Shown piece by piece: positions 1-9,665 of a DNA stretch of 64,000 nt. The notes under the pieces are model-generated. The model saw nothing but the letters and a program-made list of their open reading frames with translations, had not been told where the DNA came from and ran no database searches. The DNA is taken from positions 1-64,000 of the forward strand of contig JABDQH010000116.1 of NCBI GenBank assembly GCA_013042375.1. The letters run 5' to 3'. The position numbers and the translations under genes are program-made. Position 1 is the stretch's first letter. Each line of letters opens with the position of its first letter. Origin of the DNA: Woeseiaceae bacterium. Its GTDB lineage: Bacteria > Pseudomonadota > Gammaproteobacteria > Steroidobacterales > Woeseiaceae.

Positions 1-974
1 TCGAGGACGCCGAAGAAGAAAATGTCGAGATCATGGTCAACCATTCGCCGAAGGAGTTCGTCATCGAGGACGGCCGGGTCGTCGGCATGAAGTTCGACCT
101 CATGGAATACAACGTCGACGAGCAGGGTCGCATTGATCGTGGCACCGTCACCGGCGAGAAGGTTATCCCCTGCGATGATGTGATTCTTGCGATTGGACAG
201 GACAACGCTTTTCCGTGGATCGAGCGCGATCTTGGTATCGAATTCGACCAGTGGGAATGCCCGGTCGTCGATGAAACGACGATGATGTGCTCGCGCGAGG
301 GCGTGTTCTTCGGCGGCGATTCGGCCTTCGGGCCCAAGAACATCATCTGGGCCGTCGAGCATGGTCACCAGGCAGCGGTTTCGATTCACAAGTATTGCCA
401 CGGAGAAGATCTTCGCGATCGCCTGCCGTACGGTCTGAACCTGTACACGCAGAAGATGGGCATGCACGAATGGAGTTATTCGAACGACTACGACACGTCG
501 GCGCGCCGGCTCATGCCGCACGTGGACCTCAAGAAGCGTTTCCAGAAGCTTGATATCGAAGTCGAGCTCGGTTTCTCGGCCGAGCAGGCCGCGGAAGAAG
601 TCGAGCGCTGTCTCAACTGCGATATCCAGACCGTATTTGCGGCGAAGCTCTGTATCGAGTGCGACGCGTGCCTCGACATCTGCCCGGTCAGCTGTCTGAC
701 GATCACGCAGAATGGCGACGAGGACGACCTGCGCACACGCCTCAAGGTGCCGGCGCAGAATCTCGAACAGGCGCTGTACGTATCCGACGACCTGCCGCAG
801 ACGGGTCGCGTCATGGTCAAGGACGAAGATCTGTGCGTCCACTGCGGCCTGTGTGCCGAACGTTGCCCGACCGGGGCGTGGGACATGCAGAAGTCGAAGC
901 TGCTCATCCCGTATGCCGTCGACGAAGCCGCCGGCGAAGTGCTGCAGACCGCGACTGCCGGATCAACCAGTTAA
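1..974 (+). CDS. C-terminal part of a GltD-like FAD/NAD(P)-binding oxidoreductase with two [4Fe-4S] ferredoxin motifs (truncated by window start)
   Basis: ORF 33..974 is open to the window edge in frame (EDAEEENVEIMVNHSP...). Motifs: VILAIGQDN, GVFFGGDSAFGPKNIIWAVEHGHQAA, LCIECDACLDICP and LCVHCGLCAERCP. Confidence 0.85.
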   Translation, partial: EDAEEENVEIMVNHSPKEFVIEDGRVVGMKFDLMEYNVDEQGRIDRGTVTGEKVIPCDDVILAIGQDNAFPWIERDLGIEFDQWECPVVDETTMMCSREGVFFGGDSAFGPKNIIWAVEHGHQAAVSIHKYCHGEDLRDRLPYGLNLYTQKMGMHEWSYSNDYDTSARRLMPHVDLKKRFQKLDIEVELGFSAEQAAEEVERCLNCDIQTVFAAKLCIECDACLDICPVSCLTITQNGDEDDLRTRLKVPAQNLEQALYVSDDLPQTGRVMVKDEDLCVHCGLCAERCPTGAWDMQKSKLLIPYAVDEAAGEVLQTATAGSTS

Positions 975-983
975 GGAACTCCC

Positions 984-2786
984 GTGGCCGCAATCAACGA
1001 CGTCGTCATCAAGATAGCCACGGTGAACGGCACCGGCTCGGCGAGTGCAAACGGCTTGTTGCGCAAGGCGATCTTCCGCATGGGCGTGCCCGTCGTCGGC
1101 AAGAACTACTTCCCTTCGAACATCCAGGGCCTGCCGACGTGGTACGAGATTCGCGTGACCGGCGATGACTACCACTGTCGCTCGGATCGCGTCGACATCA
1201 TGGTGGCGATGAACGCCCAGACCTATGCGCGGGACATGGCCGAGGTCGAGCCCGGTGGCTGCCTGATCTATGATTCGACCTGGCCCCGCAGCAGCCTGCT
1301 GGACCGAGAGGACATCACGATCATCGGCGTGCCGCTGTCGAAAATGTGCAACGAGAACTTCGACGGCGTCCGGGCACGCATCCTGATGAAGAACATCGCC
1401 TATGTCGGCGTGATAGCGGCCCTGGTTGCGGTCGATCTCGACGTCATCAAGGACCTGCTCGAAGAGACCTTCGCCGACAAGGCGCACCTGATCGCCTCGA
1501 ATATGGAGGCGATTCACTTAGGATTCGATTACGCGGCCGCAAAATTCTCGTGCCCGCTGCCGGCGCGTGTCGAGAAGATGGACAAGACCAAAGGCCATAT
1601 CGTCGTCGATGGCAATACAGCCGCCGGCCTTGGCTGCATGTACGCCGGCGCGACGGTCGGCGCCTGGTACCCGATCACGCCGTCGACCTCGCTCATGGAC
1701 GCGTTTCGCAACTTCTGTTCGCGCTACCGAGTCGATCCCGAGACGGGCAAGCGCACCTACTGCATCATCCAGGCCGAGGATGAGCTCGCGGCCATCGGCA
1801 TGGTGCTCGGCGCGAGCTGGAGCGGCGCGCGCTCGTTCACGCCGACGAGTGGACCGGGCATCTCCCTGATGAGCGAGTTCATCGGCTTTGCCTACTACGC
1901 CGAGATCCCGGCCGTCATATTCAACGTGCAGCGCGTGGGCCCGTCGACCGGCATGCCGACGCGCACCCAGCAGTGCGACCTGATTTCCTGTGCCTATGCG
2001 TCGCACGGCGACACGAAGCACGTGTTGCTGTTCCCGGCCGACCCGGCCGAGTGCTTCTACATGTCGCCCGAGGCCTTCGATCTCGCCGAGCGCCTGCAGA
2101 CGCCGGTCATGGTCCTGACCGACCTCGACATCGGCATGAACGACTGGATGGTGCCCGAGCTCGAATGGGATGACGACTACGTTCCCGACCGCGGCAAGGT
2201 GTACACGGCCGAGGATCTCGAGAAGATGGAGAAATTCCACCGCTACCTCGATGTCGACGGTGACGGCATTCCTTACCGGACCCTGCCCGGTGTGCACCCC
2301 AGGGGCGCCTATTTCACGCGCGGGTCGGGCCATTCCAAGTACGGGGGCTACACGGAAGACTCGGACGAATATCAGGAAGTGATCGACCGCCTGCTGGTCA
2401 AGTGGGAGACGGCTCGCACGCTCGTGCCCGAAGCCGAAATCCGCTACTCGAAATTCAACAAGGCGGCCATCCTTACCCTCGGCAGCGGTGACGGCGCCTG
2501 CAAGGAGGCCCTCGACCGGCTCGAGGCACAAAGCGTCGGGCTCAACTATTGCCGTGTCAAGGCATTCCCCTTCACCGACGCCGTACGCGATTTCATCGAC
2601 GCACACGACCTCGTTTATGTCGTCGAACAAAATCGGGACGCGCAGCTGCGCACGCTGCTGATCAATGATATCGAGGCTGACCAGGGCAAACTCGTGCCCT
2701 TGCTGCATTACAACGGCATGCCGATCAATGCGGGCTTTGTCGTCGAGGGTGTGCTCGCCGAAATCAAGAAAGGACGCGCCGCATGA
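984..2786 (+). CDS. 2-oxoacid:acceptor oxidoreductase subunit alpha with N-terminal gamma-type domain
   Basis: 600 aa. GTGSASANGLLRKA (gamma domain), GCMYAGATVGAWYPITPSTSLMDAF and QAEDELAAIGMVLGASWSGARSFTPTSGPGISLMSEFIG (alpha domain). Confidence 0.9.
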   Translation: MAAINDVVIKIATVNGTGSASANGLLRKAIFRMGVPVVGKNYFPSNIQGLPTWYEIRVTGDDYHCRSDRVDIMVAMNAQTYARDMAEVEPGGCLIYDSTWPRSSLLDREDITIIGVPLSKMCNENFDGVRARILMKNIAYVGVIAALVAVDLDVIKDLLEETFADKAHLIASNMEAIHLGFDYAAAKFSCPLPARVEKMDKTKGHIVVDGNTAAGLGCMYAGATVGAWYPITPSTSLMDAFRNFCSRYRVDPETGKRTYCIIQAEDELAAIGMVLGASWSGARSFTPTSGPGISLMSEFIGFAYYAEIPAVIFNVQRVGPSTGMPTRTQQCDLISCAYASHGDTKHVLLFPADPAECFYMSPEAFDLAERLQTPVMVLTDLDIGMNDWMVPELEWDDDYVPDRGKVYTAEDLEKMEKFHRYLDVDGDGIPYRTLPGVHPRGAYFTRGSGHSKYGGYTEDSDEYQEVIDRLLVKWETARTLVPEAEIRYSKFNKAAILTLGSGDGACKEALDRLEAQSVGLNYCRVKAFPFTDAVRDFIDAHDLVYVVEQNRDAQLRTLLINDIEADQGKLVPLLHYNGMPINAGFVVEGVLAEIKKGRAA

Positions 2787-3838
2787 CCTATATTGCCAAG
2801 CCCAGGGTTGCCCACCCGAGCCTGCCGAAAAACGAGCTCGGATTGACGACGCGTGACTACGAGGGCGTCGTTTCAACGCTCTGCGCGGGCTGCGGGCACG
2901 ACTCGGTAACGGCGGCGCTGATCCAGGCCGTGTTCGAGCTCGATATCGAACCGCACATGCTCGCCAAGATGTCGGGCATCGGCTGTTCGTCGAAAACGCC
3001 GGCGTATTTTGCCAGCCAGGCGCATGGCTTTAACTCGGTACATGGGCGCATGCCATCGGTGACGACCGGGGCGAACGCGGCCAACCGGGACATGACCTAC
3101 GTCGGCGTATCGGGTGACGGCGACTCCCTGTCGATCGGCGTTGGCCAGTTCGTTCACGCGATCCGGCGCAATCTCAATGTCTGCTACCTCATCGAGAACA
3201 ACGGCGTCTACGGTCTGACCAAGGGCCAGTTCTCGGCTTCTGCCGACATCGGTTCCAAGCCGAAGAAGGGCCTGCCGAACCAGCAGGAGCCGATCGACCC
3301 GGCGAGCGCGGCGCTCGCACTCGGTGCGACCTATATCGCGCGCAGCTTCTCGGGCGACAAGGAACAGCTCGTGCCGCTGATCAAGGGCGCGATTATGCAT
3401 TCAGGCTTTTCGCTCGTCGACGTCATCAGCCCCTGCGTGACGTTTAACGATCACGAAGGTTCGACCAAGAGCTATGCGCATACGCGCCAGTTCTATCATC
3501 ATGTTGCCAACATCGATTACATCCATCCGTCGGAAGAGATCAAGGCCTCCTACGACGAAGGAGAAGCAATGTCGGTGCACCTGCATGGCGGCGACTCTAT
3601 AGTCTTGCGCAAGATCAGCCGCGAGTACGACCCGACGAGCCGCGCCGAGGCCTTCAAATACCTGCGCGATCGTTTCAACGAGGGCGAAATCACGACGGGT
3701 CTCCTGTACGTGAACGAAGAGCGTGCCGAGATGCACGAACTCATGGGCAACTCCGATACGCCGCTGGCACAGCTGCCTTACGAGGGCCTGCACCCCGGCG
3801 ACGACGAACTGCAGGAGATTCAGCGACGCTACCGCTAG
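2783..3838 (+). CDS. 2-oxoacid:ferredoxin oxidoreductase subunit beta (TPP-binding)
   Basis: 351 aa. LCAGCGHDSVTAAL, GIGCSSKTPAYF, GDGDSLSIGVGQFVHAIRRN (TPP motif). ATGA overlap with the alpha gene. Confidence 0.9.
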   Translation: MTYIAKPRVAHPSLPKNELGLTTRDYEGVVSTLCAGCGHDSVTAALIQAVFELDIEPHMLAKMSGIGCSSKTPAYFASQAHGFNSVHGRMPSVTTGANAANRDMTYVGVSGDGDSLSIGVGQFVHAIRRNLNVCYLIENNGVYGLTKGQFSASADIGSKPKKGLPNQQEPIDPASAALALGATYIARSFSGDKEQLVPLIKGAIMHSGFSLVDVISPCVTFNDHEGSTKSYAHTRQFYHHVANIDYIHPSEEIKASYDEGEAMSVHLHGGDSIVLRKISREYDPTSRAEAFKYLRDRFNEGEITTGLLYVNEERAEMHELMGNSDTPLAQLPYEGLHPGDDELQEIQRRYR

Positions 3839-3992
3839 CTCGGCGTCCGCGGTTCACCCGGTTGCTATTTGACATTGCCATTATTAGACGCGTGTCTCAT
3901 TCTTCGCGCGCGCGCTCGAGCGCCGCGCAATCTGACTGAACCTGGTCCTCGAGTATCGTGTTTGTAACTGGTACACGGACAAGGAAAGTCAT

Positions 3993-4202
3993 ATGGATCC
4001 CCGCGAAAAAAGGCACGAGTTCCTCCCGACACTATGCTTCGCGATGGGCGTGATATTCGTCCTCGGCGCCGCCTACATCGGCATCGGTCATGCTTTCACG
4101 CTCGGCTACGCAGTAATCGGCATTACCTGCATGATGGCAGGCACCTTCATGGGCGCCGTCCGGCACGTGGCGCGCGCGCAGGTAGTACGATCGCACCATT
4201 GA
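3993..4202 (+). CDS. small two-TM membrane protein, unknown function
   Basis: 69 aa with two hydrophobic segments. Upstream GGAAAG RBS-like sequence. Confidence 0.5.
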   Translation: MDPREKRHEFLPTLCFAMGVIFVLGAAYIGIGHAFTLGYAVIGITCMMAGTFMGAVRHVARAQVVRSHH

Positions 4203-4286
4203 GTTTGCGGGGCCCGGTCGGCAGTCCGGCGCCATACTGTGACGTAGGCACGACGTAGCCAAGGTCGCGCCGGATACGATACGCGG

Positions 4287-5594
4287 ATGACCGCCGATGC
4301 CCTCACACAGTCGTTCCTGCTGACGGCGCAAGCCGTGGCTGTGTGCGGCCTGTTGCTCGCCTTTTTCAGCCTGCGCCATCGTTTCGGCTATGCGCCGCTG
4401 TATGTGACGCTCGGCGGTTTCCAGCACCTGCAGACGCTGCTGGCGAAGACCCTGTATATCGAGGTGTTCCCAGGCATCGTCGTTTCGCCGGGATCGGTCG
4501 TCTTGTTCACGGCGACGCTGTTCGCCGTACTGCTCGTCTATATTCGCGAGGATACGGCGCAGACCCGGTCGTTGATCGTCGGGATCGTCGCCGCCAACCT
4601 GACGCTCAGTCTCGTCGTCTGGATGACGACGTTCCACCTGGGCAGCGACCTGCTCGTCCAGACCGGTTTCGCAAGCGAGCACCTGCTGCAATGGAGCCTG
4701 CAGGCGTTCGTCGTCGGTACCGTGACCCTGATTGTCGACGCCTTCCTGATCGTCGTGCTGTACGAGTACTTCTATCGGCTGTTTCCGCGCCTGCTGTTCG
4801 CGCGCATCTTCGCCGCCATGTTTGTCGTCGTTGTCATCGATACCCTGCTTTTCGTTACGGCGTCTTTTTACGGCAGCACGGACTTCACGGGCATCCTCGC
4901 GTCCGGAGTTATCGGCAAGGCGTCGGCAGCGCTGATTTACACGTTCTTGCTGAGTTCTTACCTGCGATGGGCGCGATCCCGTGCGGCAGGGGGTCATGGA
5001 TTTTCAGGCCATGCCGACGACATTTTCCATATTCTTACCTACAAACAGCGCTTCGAGCTATTGGAAGAGGAAATCAAGCGAGATGGTTTGACCGGGCTCT
5101 TCAATCGGCGCTTCTTCGACGAGAACCTGCGCCGGGAAATGGGGCGCGCCGACCGGCTCGCACACGAGCTCAACCTCGCACTGATCGATATCGATCACTT
5201 CAAGTCCATCAACGACAGCTACGGGCACCAGGTCGGCGACCAGTTCATTCAGGCGCTCGCGGACAGCATGCAGGCGGCATTCCGTGCCGCAGACATTCCG
5301 TGCCGCTACGGCGGCGAAGAATTCGCGATCATCATGCCGGACTGCCCTGTCGAGGGCGCGTCGAGGGCAACGGAGCGCCTGCAGGCCGAGTTCTCGGCCT
5401 TGTGCAAGGCTCGCGGACTGCCGGGTGCCGACGGCGTCACGTTTACGGCAGGTATCGCGAACTACCCGGCCGACGCGGATACTGCGGTCGACCTGATCGA
5501 ACGGGCTGATCAGCGTCTCTACAAGGGCAAGCGGCACGGGCGCAACCGCGTGATGCTGGATACGGTCAGAATGAGTAAGCTGGCGATGAGCTGA
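4287..5594 (+). CDS. membrane-anchored diguanylate cyclase (GGDEF)
   Basis: 435 aa. Several N-terminal TM segments, then DGLTGLFNRRFFDENL and CRYGGEEFAIIMPD (GGEEF). Confidence 0.9.
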   Translation: MTADALTQSFLLTAQAVAVCGLLLAFFSLRHRFGYAPLYVTLGGFQHLQTLLAKTLYIEVFPGIVVSPGSVVLFTATLFAVLLVYIREDTAQTRSLIVGIVAANLTLSLVVWMTTFHLGSDLLVQTGFASEHLLQWSLQAFVVGTVTLIVDAFLIVVLYEYFYRLFPRLLFARIFAAMFVVVVIDTLLFVTASFYGSTDFTGILASGVIGKASAALIYTFLLSSYLRWARSRAAGGHGFSGHADDIFHILTYKQRFELLEEEIKRDGLTGLFNRRFFDENLRREMGRADRLAHELNLALIDIDHFKSINDSYGHQVGDQFIQALADSMQAAFRAADIPCRYGGEEFAIIMPDCPVEGASRATERLQAEFSALCKARGLPGADGVTFTAGIANYPADADTAVDLIERADQRLYKGKRHGRNRVMLDTVRMSKLAMS

Positions 5595-5610
5595 ACCCGG
5601 CTCCCGGGTT
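5594..5610. terminator. candidate bidirectional hairpin between convergent genes
   Basis: AACCCGG-CTC-CCGGGTT, perfect 7-bp arms spanning the convergent stop codons. U-tract is weak. Confidence 0.4.
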
Positions 5611-6793
5611 AACTGCGGACCAGGTCCTCGAGCGGCGGCGCCGCGGCGCTGTTGGGGAACACCGTGCGGTCGATGAAGCCCGCCGACAGGCCGAGGTGCT
5701 GTTCGAGCAGGCCCTTGAAGAGGCTGCGAACGTCGGTCGTCGGCCGCAGGTCCCTTGCTTCGTAGAGGTCGGCATTGCCGAGCCCGGGCCAGTCCGAGAT
5801 GATCCTGCCGCCGTTGACGGCGCCGCCGACGAGCACGGCCGCGGTACCCGTGCCGTGGTCCGTACCGCGGGTGCCGTTCACCCGCACGGTACGGCCGAAT
5901 TCCGTGACGATGGCAACCACCGTATCGGACCAGGCATCGCCAAGACCGTCGCGCAGCTTGTCGAGACCGCGGTCGAGTGCGGCAAAGCGATTCGCGAGGG
6001 CACCGTTCGTCGTTCCCTGGTTCGCGTGTGTGTCCCAGCCGCCGAGTTCGACGACGGCGATACGCGGCCCGTCGGGGGCAACAAGAAAGCGTGCTGCCGA
6101 CGTCATGAGTTCACCGAACTGTTGCGCCTCGTTGCCTCTGCGCCCGCTCATGCTGTCCATGCCCGTGGCGATGTCCTGCGACCTGAGCGCCTGGCTCAGG
6201 CGCGTCGCAAAAAACTCGTCGCCGGCATACAGGCGTTGCAGGCGTCCGAGCGTGCTGTCGTCGGCATCCGGCAATCTCGACGGCGCCCAGCTCGTGGTCG
6301 AATTGTCGCCACGCAGCACGAGCGGCGTGTTCTGTGCGAGCGCAATCGCGATTTCGCTGCTGCCCGAGAGAGGGGCAAGCGCACGGTTGAGCCAACCGTC
6401 GCGCAGGCGACCGACGGAGGTCCCGCCGCTTTCGAGCACATCCTGTCCGTCGAAATGCGAACGCTCACGGTACGGGCTTGCGACGGCGTGGACGACGATA
6501 GCCTCATCGTCCCTGAAGCGCGCGTGCACGCCGGGCAACCCGGGGTGCAGGCCGAACAGGCCGTCCAGCTTGAGCAAGTCAGACCTCTGCAGCGCAAGTT
6601 CGCCACGCAAGTTGCGGTAGTTACCGTCGCCATAAGGCGCGGCCAGCGCGAGGCCGTCGACGGCACCGCGCAGTACGACGAGTACAAGACGCGCTTCGCT
6701 GGTGCCGCCGGCAAGGGCCAGGCCTGGCAGCGAGTTCGCGGCGGCGGTCAGCCCGAGCGCCTGCAGGAGCTTTCTGCGGGTCAGCATTTTCAT
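5609..6793 (-). CDS. DUF1501 domain-containing secreted protein
   Basis: Start MKMLTRRKLLQALGLTAAANSLPGLALAGG (Tat-like signal). LVVLRGAVDGLALAAPYGD, VVELGGWDTHANQG and VATEFGRTVRVNGTRGTDHGTG are DUF1501-like. Confidence 0.85.
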   Translation of the reverse strand: MKMLTRRKLLQALGLTAAANSLPGLALAGGTSEARLVLVVLRGAVDGLALAAPYGDGNYRNLRGELALQRSDLLKLDGLFGLHPGLPGVHARFRDDEAIVVHAVASPYRERSHFDGQDVLESGGTSVGRLRDGWLNRALAPLSGSSEIAIALAQNTPLVLRGDNSTTSWAPSRLPDADDSTLGRLQRLYAGDEFFATRLSQALRSQDIATGMDSMSGRRGNEAQQFGELMTSAARFLVAPDGPRIAVVELGGWDTHANQGTTNGALANRFAALDRGLDKLRDGLGDAWSDTVVAIVTEFGRTVRVNGTRGTDHGTGTAAVLVGGAVNGGRIISDWPGLGNADLYEARDLRPTTDVRSLFKGLLEQHLGLSAGFIDRTVFPNSAAAPPLEDLVRS

Positions 6794-8175
6794 CTCCTCT
6801 GAAAATCCGGCGACGCCAGCAACAGCGTCATGCCCTGGATGCGGCTCTCCGCCCGTGAAATCGCCCGGCGCGTGTCGGGGTCGAAACGCGTCCCGAGGAC
6901 CGCAGCGCCGAGCTCGACCGGGTCGACGCCCGAGCCGATGAGGCGCGCGGCCTGGTTGGAAAACTCGATGCGCTTGTAGAGTGCGTCGGCGCCTCCCCAT
7001 TGCTCGGCCGTATCGGGCCAGCCTGCGGGCGAGCCCGGTCGGAACGGCGTCTGTCCGAGGAGGTCGAGGGCGCCGACAATGAACTGCGGCCTCTCCGGCA
7101 CATGATTGAAGGCGCGCAGGGTCGAAACGACAAAATCGTGCGGCGACTTGTACTTGCGTTGTCCGTCATCCCAGGCCTCGTCCGAGGTCAGCATCGCCTC
7201 GTAGACGGTGGGCAGATCGCCGCCGCTCTCGAGCCAGGCACGGGCCATCTCGTCGACGAGCCCCGGGGGCGGGTCGTCGGCGACGAAATGACGCGCCAGC
7301 TTGGTCGAGACGAAGCGCGCCGTCGATGCGTGCGTCGCCAGGTCGCGCAACACCGCCTCGCCCTGCGCCACGCCGGCCTGGGCGTAGCGCCTGCCGAGTA
7401 GCTGCCTGGCGCCGGGCTCGTGAATCGCTTCGCGAAACTCGAACCTGCCCGGCTCGCCATCGGCGAAGCGCCCGCGGTCACCTGCGCCGCCGATCGACCA
7501 GCCCGTGATCACCTGGGCAAAGGTCGTCACGTCGCGCTGCGTGTAGCCGCCGTCGACGCCGAGCGTATGCAGTTCGAGGATCTCGCGAGCGAGGTTTTCG
7601 TTGAGGCCGACCTGCTGGTCGGGGCGCCGTCGCCCGGCGCGTTTCCCGAGCGGCGAGTTCGGCCCGATCGAGCGCTGGTTGTCGAGATAGATGATCATCG
7701 CCGCGTGCTTCTCGACGGCGAGGAGCAGGTCCGCAAACCTGCCGCCGACGTGCGGACGGATAGCCTCGTTCTCCATGAGGCCGGCGATGGCCGGCAACGG
7801 CTGTTTGTCGGCCGATACCGCGAAATGATTGCTCCAGAAATGCACGAGGCGATCGTGAAAAGGCCCGTCGGTTTCGACCGCGTGCCGGTATCGTGCCGCC
7901 GTCTGTGCGACGTAGTTGCGGCGGGCCCAGCGGCCGTATTTCCTGACGACGTCTTCATCATTGCGCTTCGCCTCACGTTGCTCGCGGCGCAGGTCGCGTG
8001 CTTCGGTCAGCACGCGTGCAGAGTCGGGCAGGTCGCGAAACACGGCGGGCTCCCGCGCCGGTCCCTGCAACTGGTCGAGCAGCCAGGCCGCGGGGCGCTG
8101 CACGCGGTCGAGTTCGCCCGGCCGGGCACCGAGCCCGAAGCGGTTGACGGCGATGACGATCTTCGATGCGTTCAC
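6790..8175 (-). CDS. DUF1800 domain-containing protein
   Basis: 461 aa. NRFGLGARPGELD, FWSNHFAVSADK, NENLAREILELHTLGVDGGYTQRDV. Overlaps the DUF1501 start (usual genomic partner). Confidence 0.88.
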   Translation of the reverse strand: MNASKIVIAVNRFGLGARPGELDRVQRPAAWLLDQLQGPAREPAVFRDLPDSARVLTEARDLRREQREAKRNDEDVVRKYGRWARRNYVAQTAARYRHAVETDGPFHDRLVHFWSNHFAVSADKQPLPAIAGLMENEAIRPHVGGRFADLLLAVEKHAAMIIYLDNQRSIGPNSPLGKRAGRRRPDQQVGLNENLAREILELHTLGVDGGYTQRDVTTFAQVITGWSIGGAGDRGRFADGEPGRFEFREAIHEPGARQLLGRRYAQAGVAQGEAVLRDLATHASTARFVSTKLARHFVADDPPPGLVDEMARAWLESGGDLPTVYEAMLTSDEAWDDGQRKYKSPHDFVVSTLRAFNHVPERPQFIVGALDLLGQTPFRPGSPAGWPDTAEQWGGADALYKRIEFSNQAARLIGSGVDPVELGAAVLGTRFDPDTRRAISRAESRIQGMTLLLASPDFQRR

Positions 8176-8382
8176 TGGTGCTCCTTGCAGGGTCGCTGCG
8201 CGCAGTCCATAACATTACAACGTGAACGGCGCCTGTTCGTTGACCACTGTCGCGCGCGGCCGGGAACGGTGCTATAACTAATTGATAGTTAATAAAATAA
8301 TTATTGCATCCAATCCACCTGCGGCGCGCATCTAAGGGATGACAGTTCGAAACGCAGATATTCTGCGAAAGGAGAAACGATC

Positions 8383-8742
8383 GTGACAGGTGAATGGATA
8401 GGATTTACGTCCGTTGTCGGACCACTGATTTTGCTGTGCGTATTTTTCTGGCTGCGATTCAGGGCACGCCGCGAAATGCAGGAGACAATCCGAGCGGCGC
8501 TGGACAAGGGTCAGGAGCTGAGCCCCGAGCTTATTGATCGCCTCGGCCACCCGAAGGCGCCGAAAGACCGCGACTTCCGCCTGGGCGTCATCTGGATCGC
8601 GGTTGCAGTGGGTATCGCGATTCTCAGTTTTGCCATCCCCGAGGAAGAGGCGACGGGACCTCTGCTTGGAGTCGCTGGCTTCCCATTCGTGATCGGTGCT
8701 GCGTACCTGATCCTCAACAAGTTCGCGAAGCGGGAAGACTGA
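8383..8742 (+). CDS. DUF6249-like small membrane protein
   Basis: 119 aa, GTG start with AAGGAG upstream. TM segment, then RARREMQETIRAALDKGQELSPELIDRLG, then two TMs. Sits upstream of an ECF sigma factor. Confidence 0.6.
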   Translation: MTGEWIGFTSVVGPLILLCVFFWLRFRARREMQETIRAALDKGQELSPELIDRLGHPKAPKDRDFRLGVIWIAVAVGIAILSFAIPEEEATGPLLGVAGFPFVIGAAYLILNKFAKRED

Positions 8743-8754
8743 GGAAACGGAGTC

Positions 8755-9306
8755 TTGACTTGGGGCGAGGACAAGCAGCTCGTTGCACGTGCGCTCGCGT
8801 CGCCGGATACGGCCGCCTTCGGCGAGCTCGTCCGTCGCCACCAGTCGCACGTACGCAACTTCCTGAGAAAGCTCGCCGGCGATTACACGCTGGCGGACGA
8901 CCTCGCCCAGGAGTGTTTCATGCACGCATGGGACAAGCTGCATACGTATTCGGGCAAAGGTACGTTTATCGGCTGGCTCTTGAAAGTGGCTTATACGACG
9001 TTCCTGCAATCGAAACGCAAGTCGAGGCGTTACGCGGAGATTCTCGAGCAGGTCGGACACGTGTCGGTCGCCGAGGAACGCATGAGTACGCCGGCATCCG
9101 AGGACATCGGCGACCTGGATCGCTTCCTCGCGGTGCTGAACGAGGAAGAGCGCGCGATCATGGTCATGTCCTACGCTTTAGGGATGTCGCATCGCGAGAT
9201 CTCCGAGTCCCTGGGCATGCCGGCTGGTACCGTGAAATCCGTGATTCATCGTGCTAAACAGAGAATCAGGACGAGTTTTGACATCAAAGATCATCAACAT
9301 GGCTGA
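8755..9306 (+). CDS. RNA polymerase sigma factor, ECF/sigma-70 family
   Basis: 183 aa, TTG start. YTLADDLAQECFMHAWDKLHTYSGKGTFIGWLLKVAYTTFLQSKRKSRR (sigma2) and LGMSHREISESLGMPAGTVKSVIHRAKQRIR (sigma4). Confidence 0.9.
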   Translation: MTWGEDKQLVARALASPDTAAFGELVRRHQSHVRNFLRKLAGDYTLADDLAQECFMHAWDKLHTYSGKGTFIGWLLKVAYTTFLQSKRKSRRYAEILEQVGHVSVAEERMSTPASEDIGDLDRFLAVLNEEERAIMVMSYALGMSHREISESLGMPAGTVKSVIHRAKQRIRTSFDIKDHQHG

Positions 9307-9637
9307 ACGAATCAGAGACGAAGACGATCGGCTGCTGGAGACGATGTTCGCAGCAAGCCCGATCGCGGACGATGGTTTCAGTGCGCTGGTGGTTCGGCGC
9401 ATCCGTCGCAAGGTAATGCTGCGCAGGCTGAGCCTGCCACTCGCCGCACTGATCGGTGGCGCCATCGCGTTCAAGCCGCTCGTCGCTCTCGCAGGATTCG
9501 CGCAACAACTCTTTCTGCAGCTGCCCGACGAACTCGTCGCGAGCGCGACCGAGAGTCTGCCGGCATTGCAGTTCGTGGTAACCGGCGGACTGCTGTTGCT
9601 CGTCGCCGTGATGGCGCTGAACATGATCGAGGACTGA
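9299..9637 (+). CDS. putative membrane protein downstream of the ECF sigma factor (anti-sigma candidate)
   Basis: Start MAERIRDEDDRLLETMFAASPIADDGFSALVVRRIRRK, followed by two TM segments. Overlaps the sigma gene end. Confidence 0.6.
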   Translation: MAERIRDEDDRLLETMFAASPIADDGFSALVVRRIRRKVMLRRLSLPLAALIGGAIAFKPLVALAGFAQQLFLQLPDELVASATESLPALQFVVTGGLLLLVAVMALNMIED

Positions 9638-9665
9638 CGAGACCTACGTCATTGTCTTGCCGTAA

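Noticed and set aside
1518-2876. 452-aa minus-strand ORF
   Set aside because: Antisense to the 2-oxoacid oxidoreductase alpha gene, which has clear motifs; shadow ORF.
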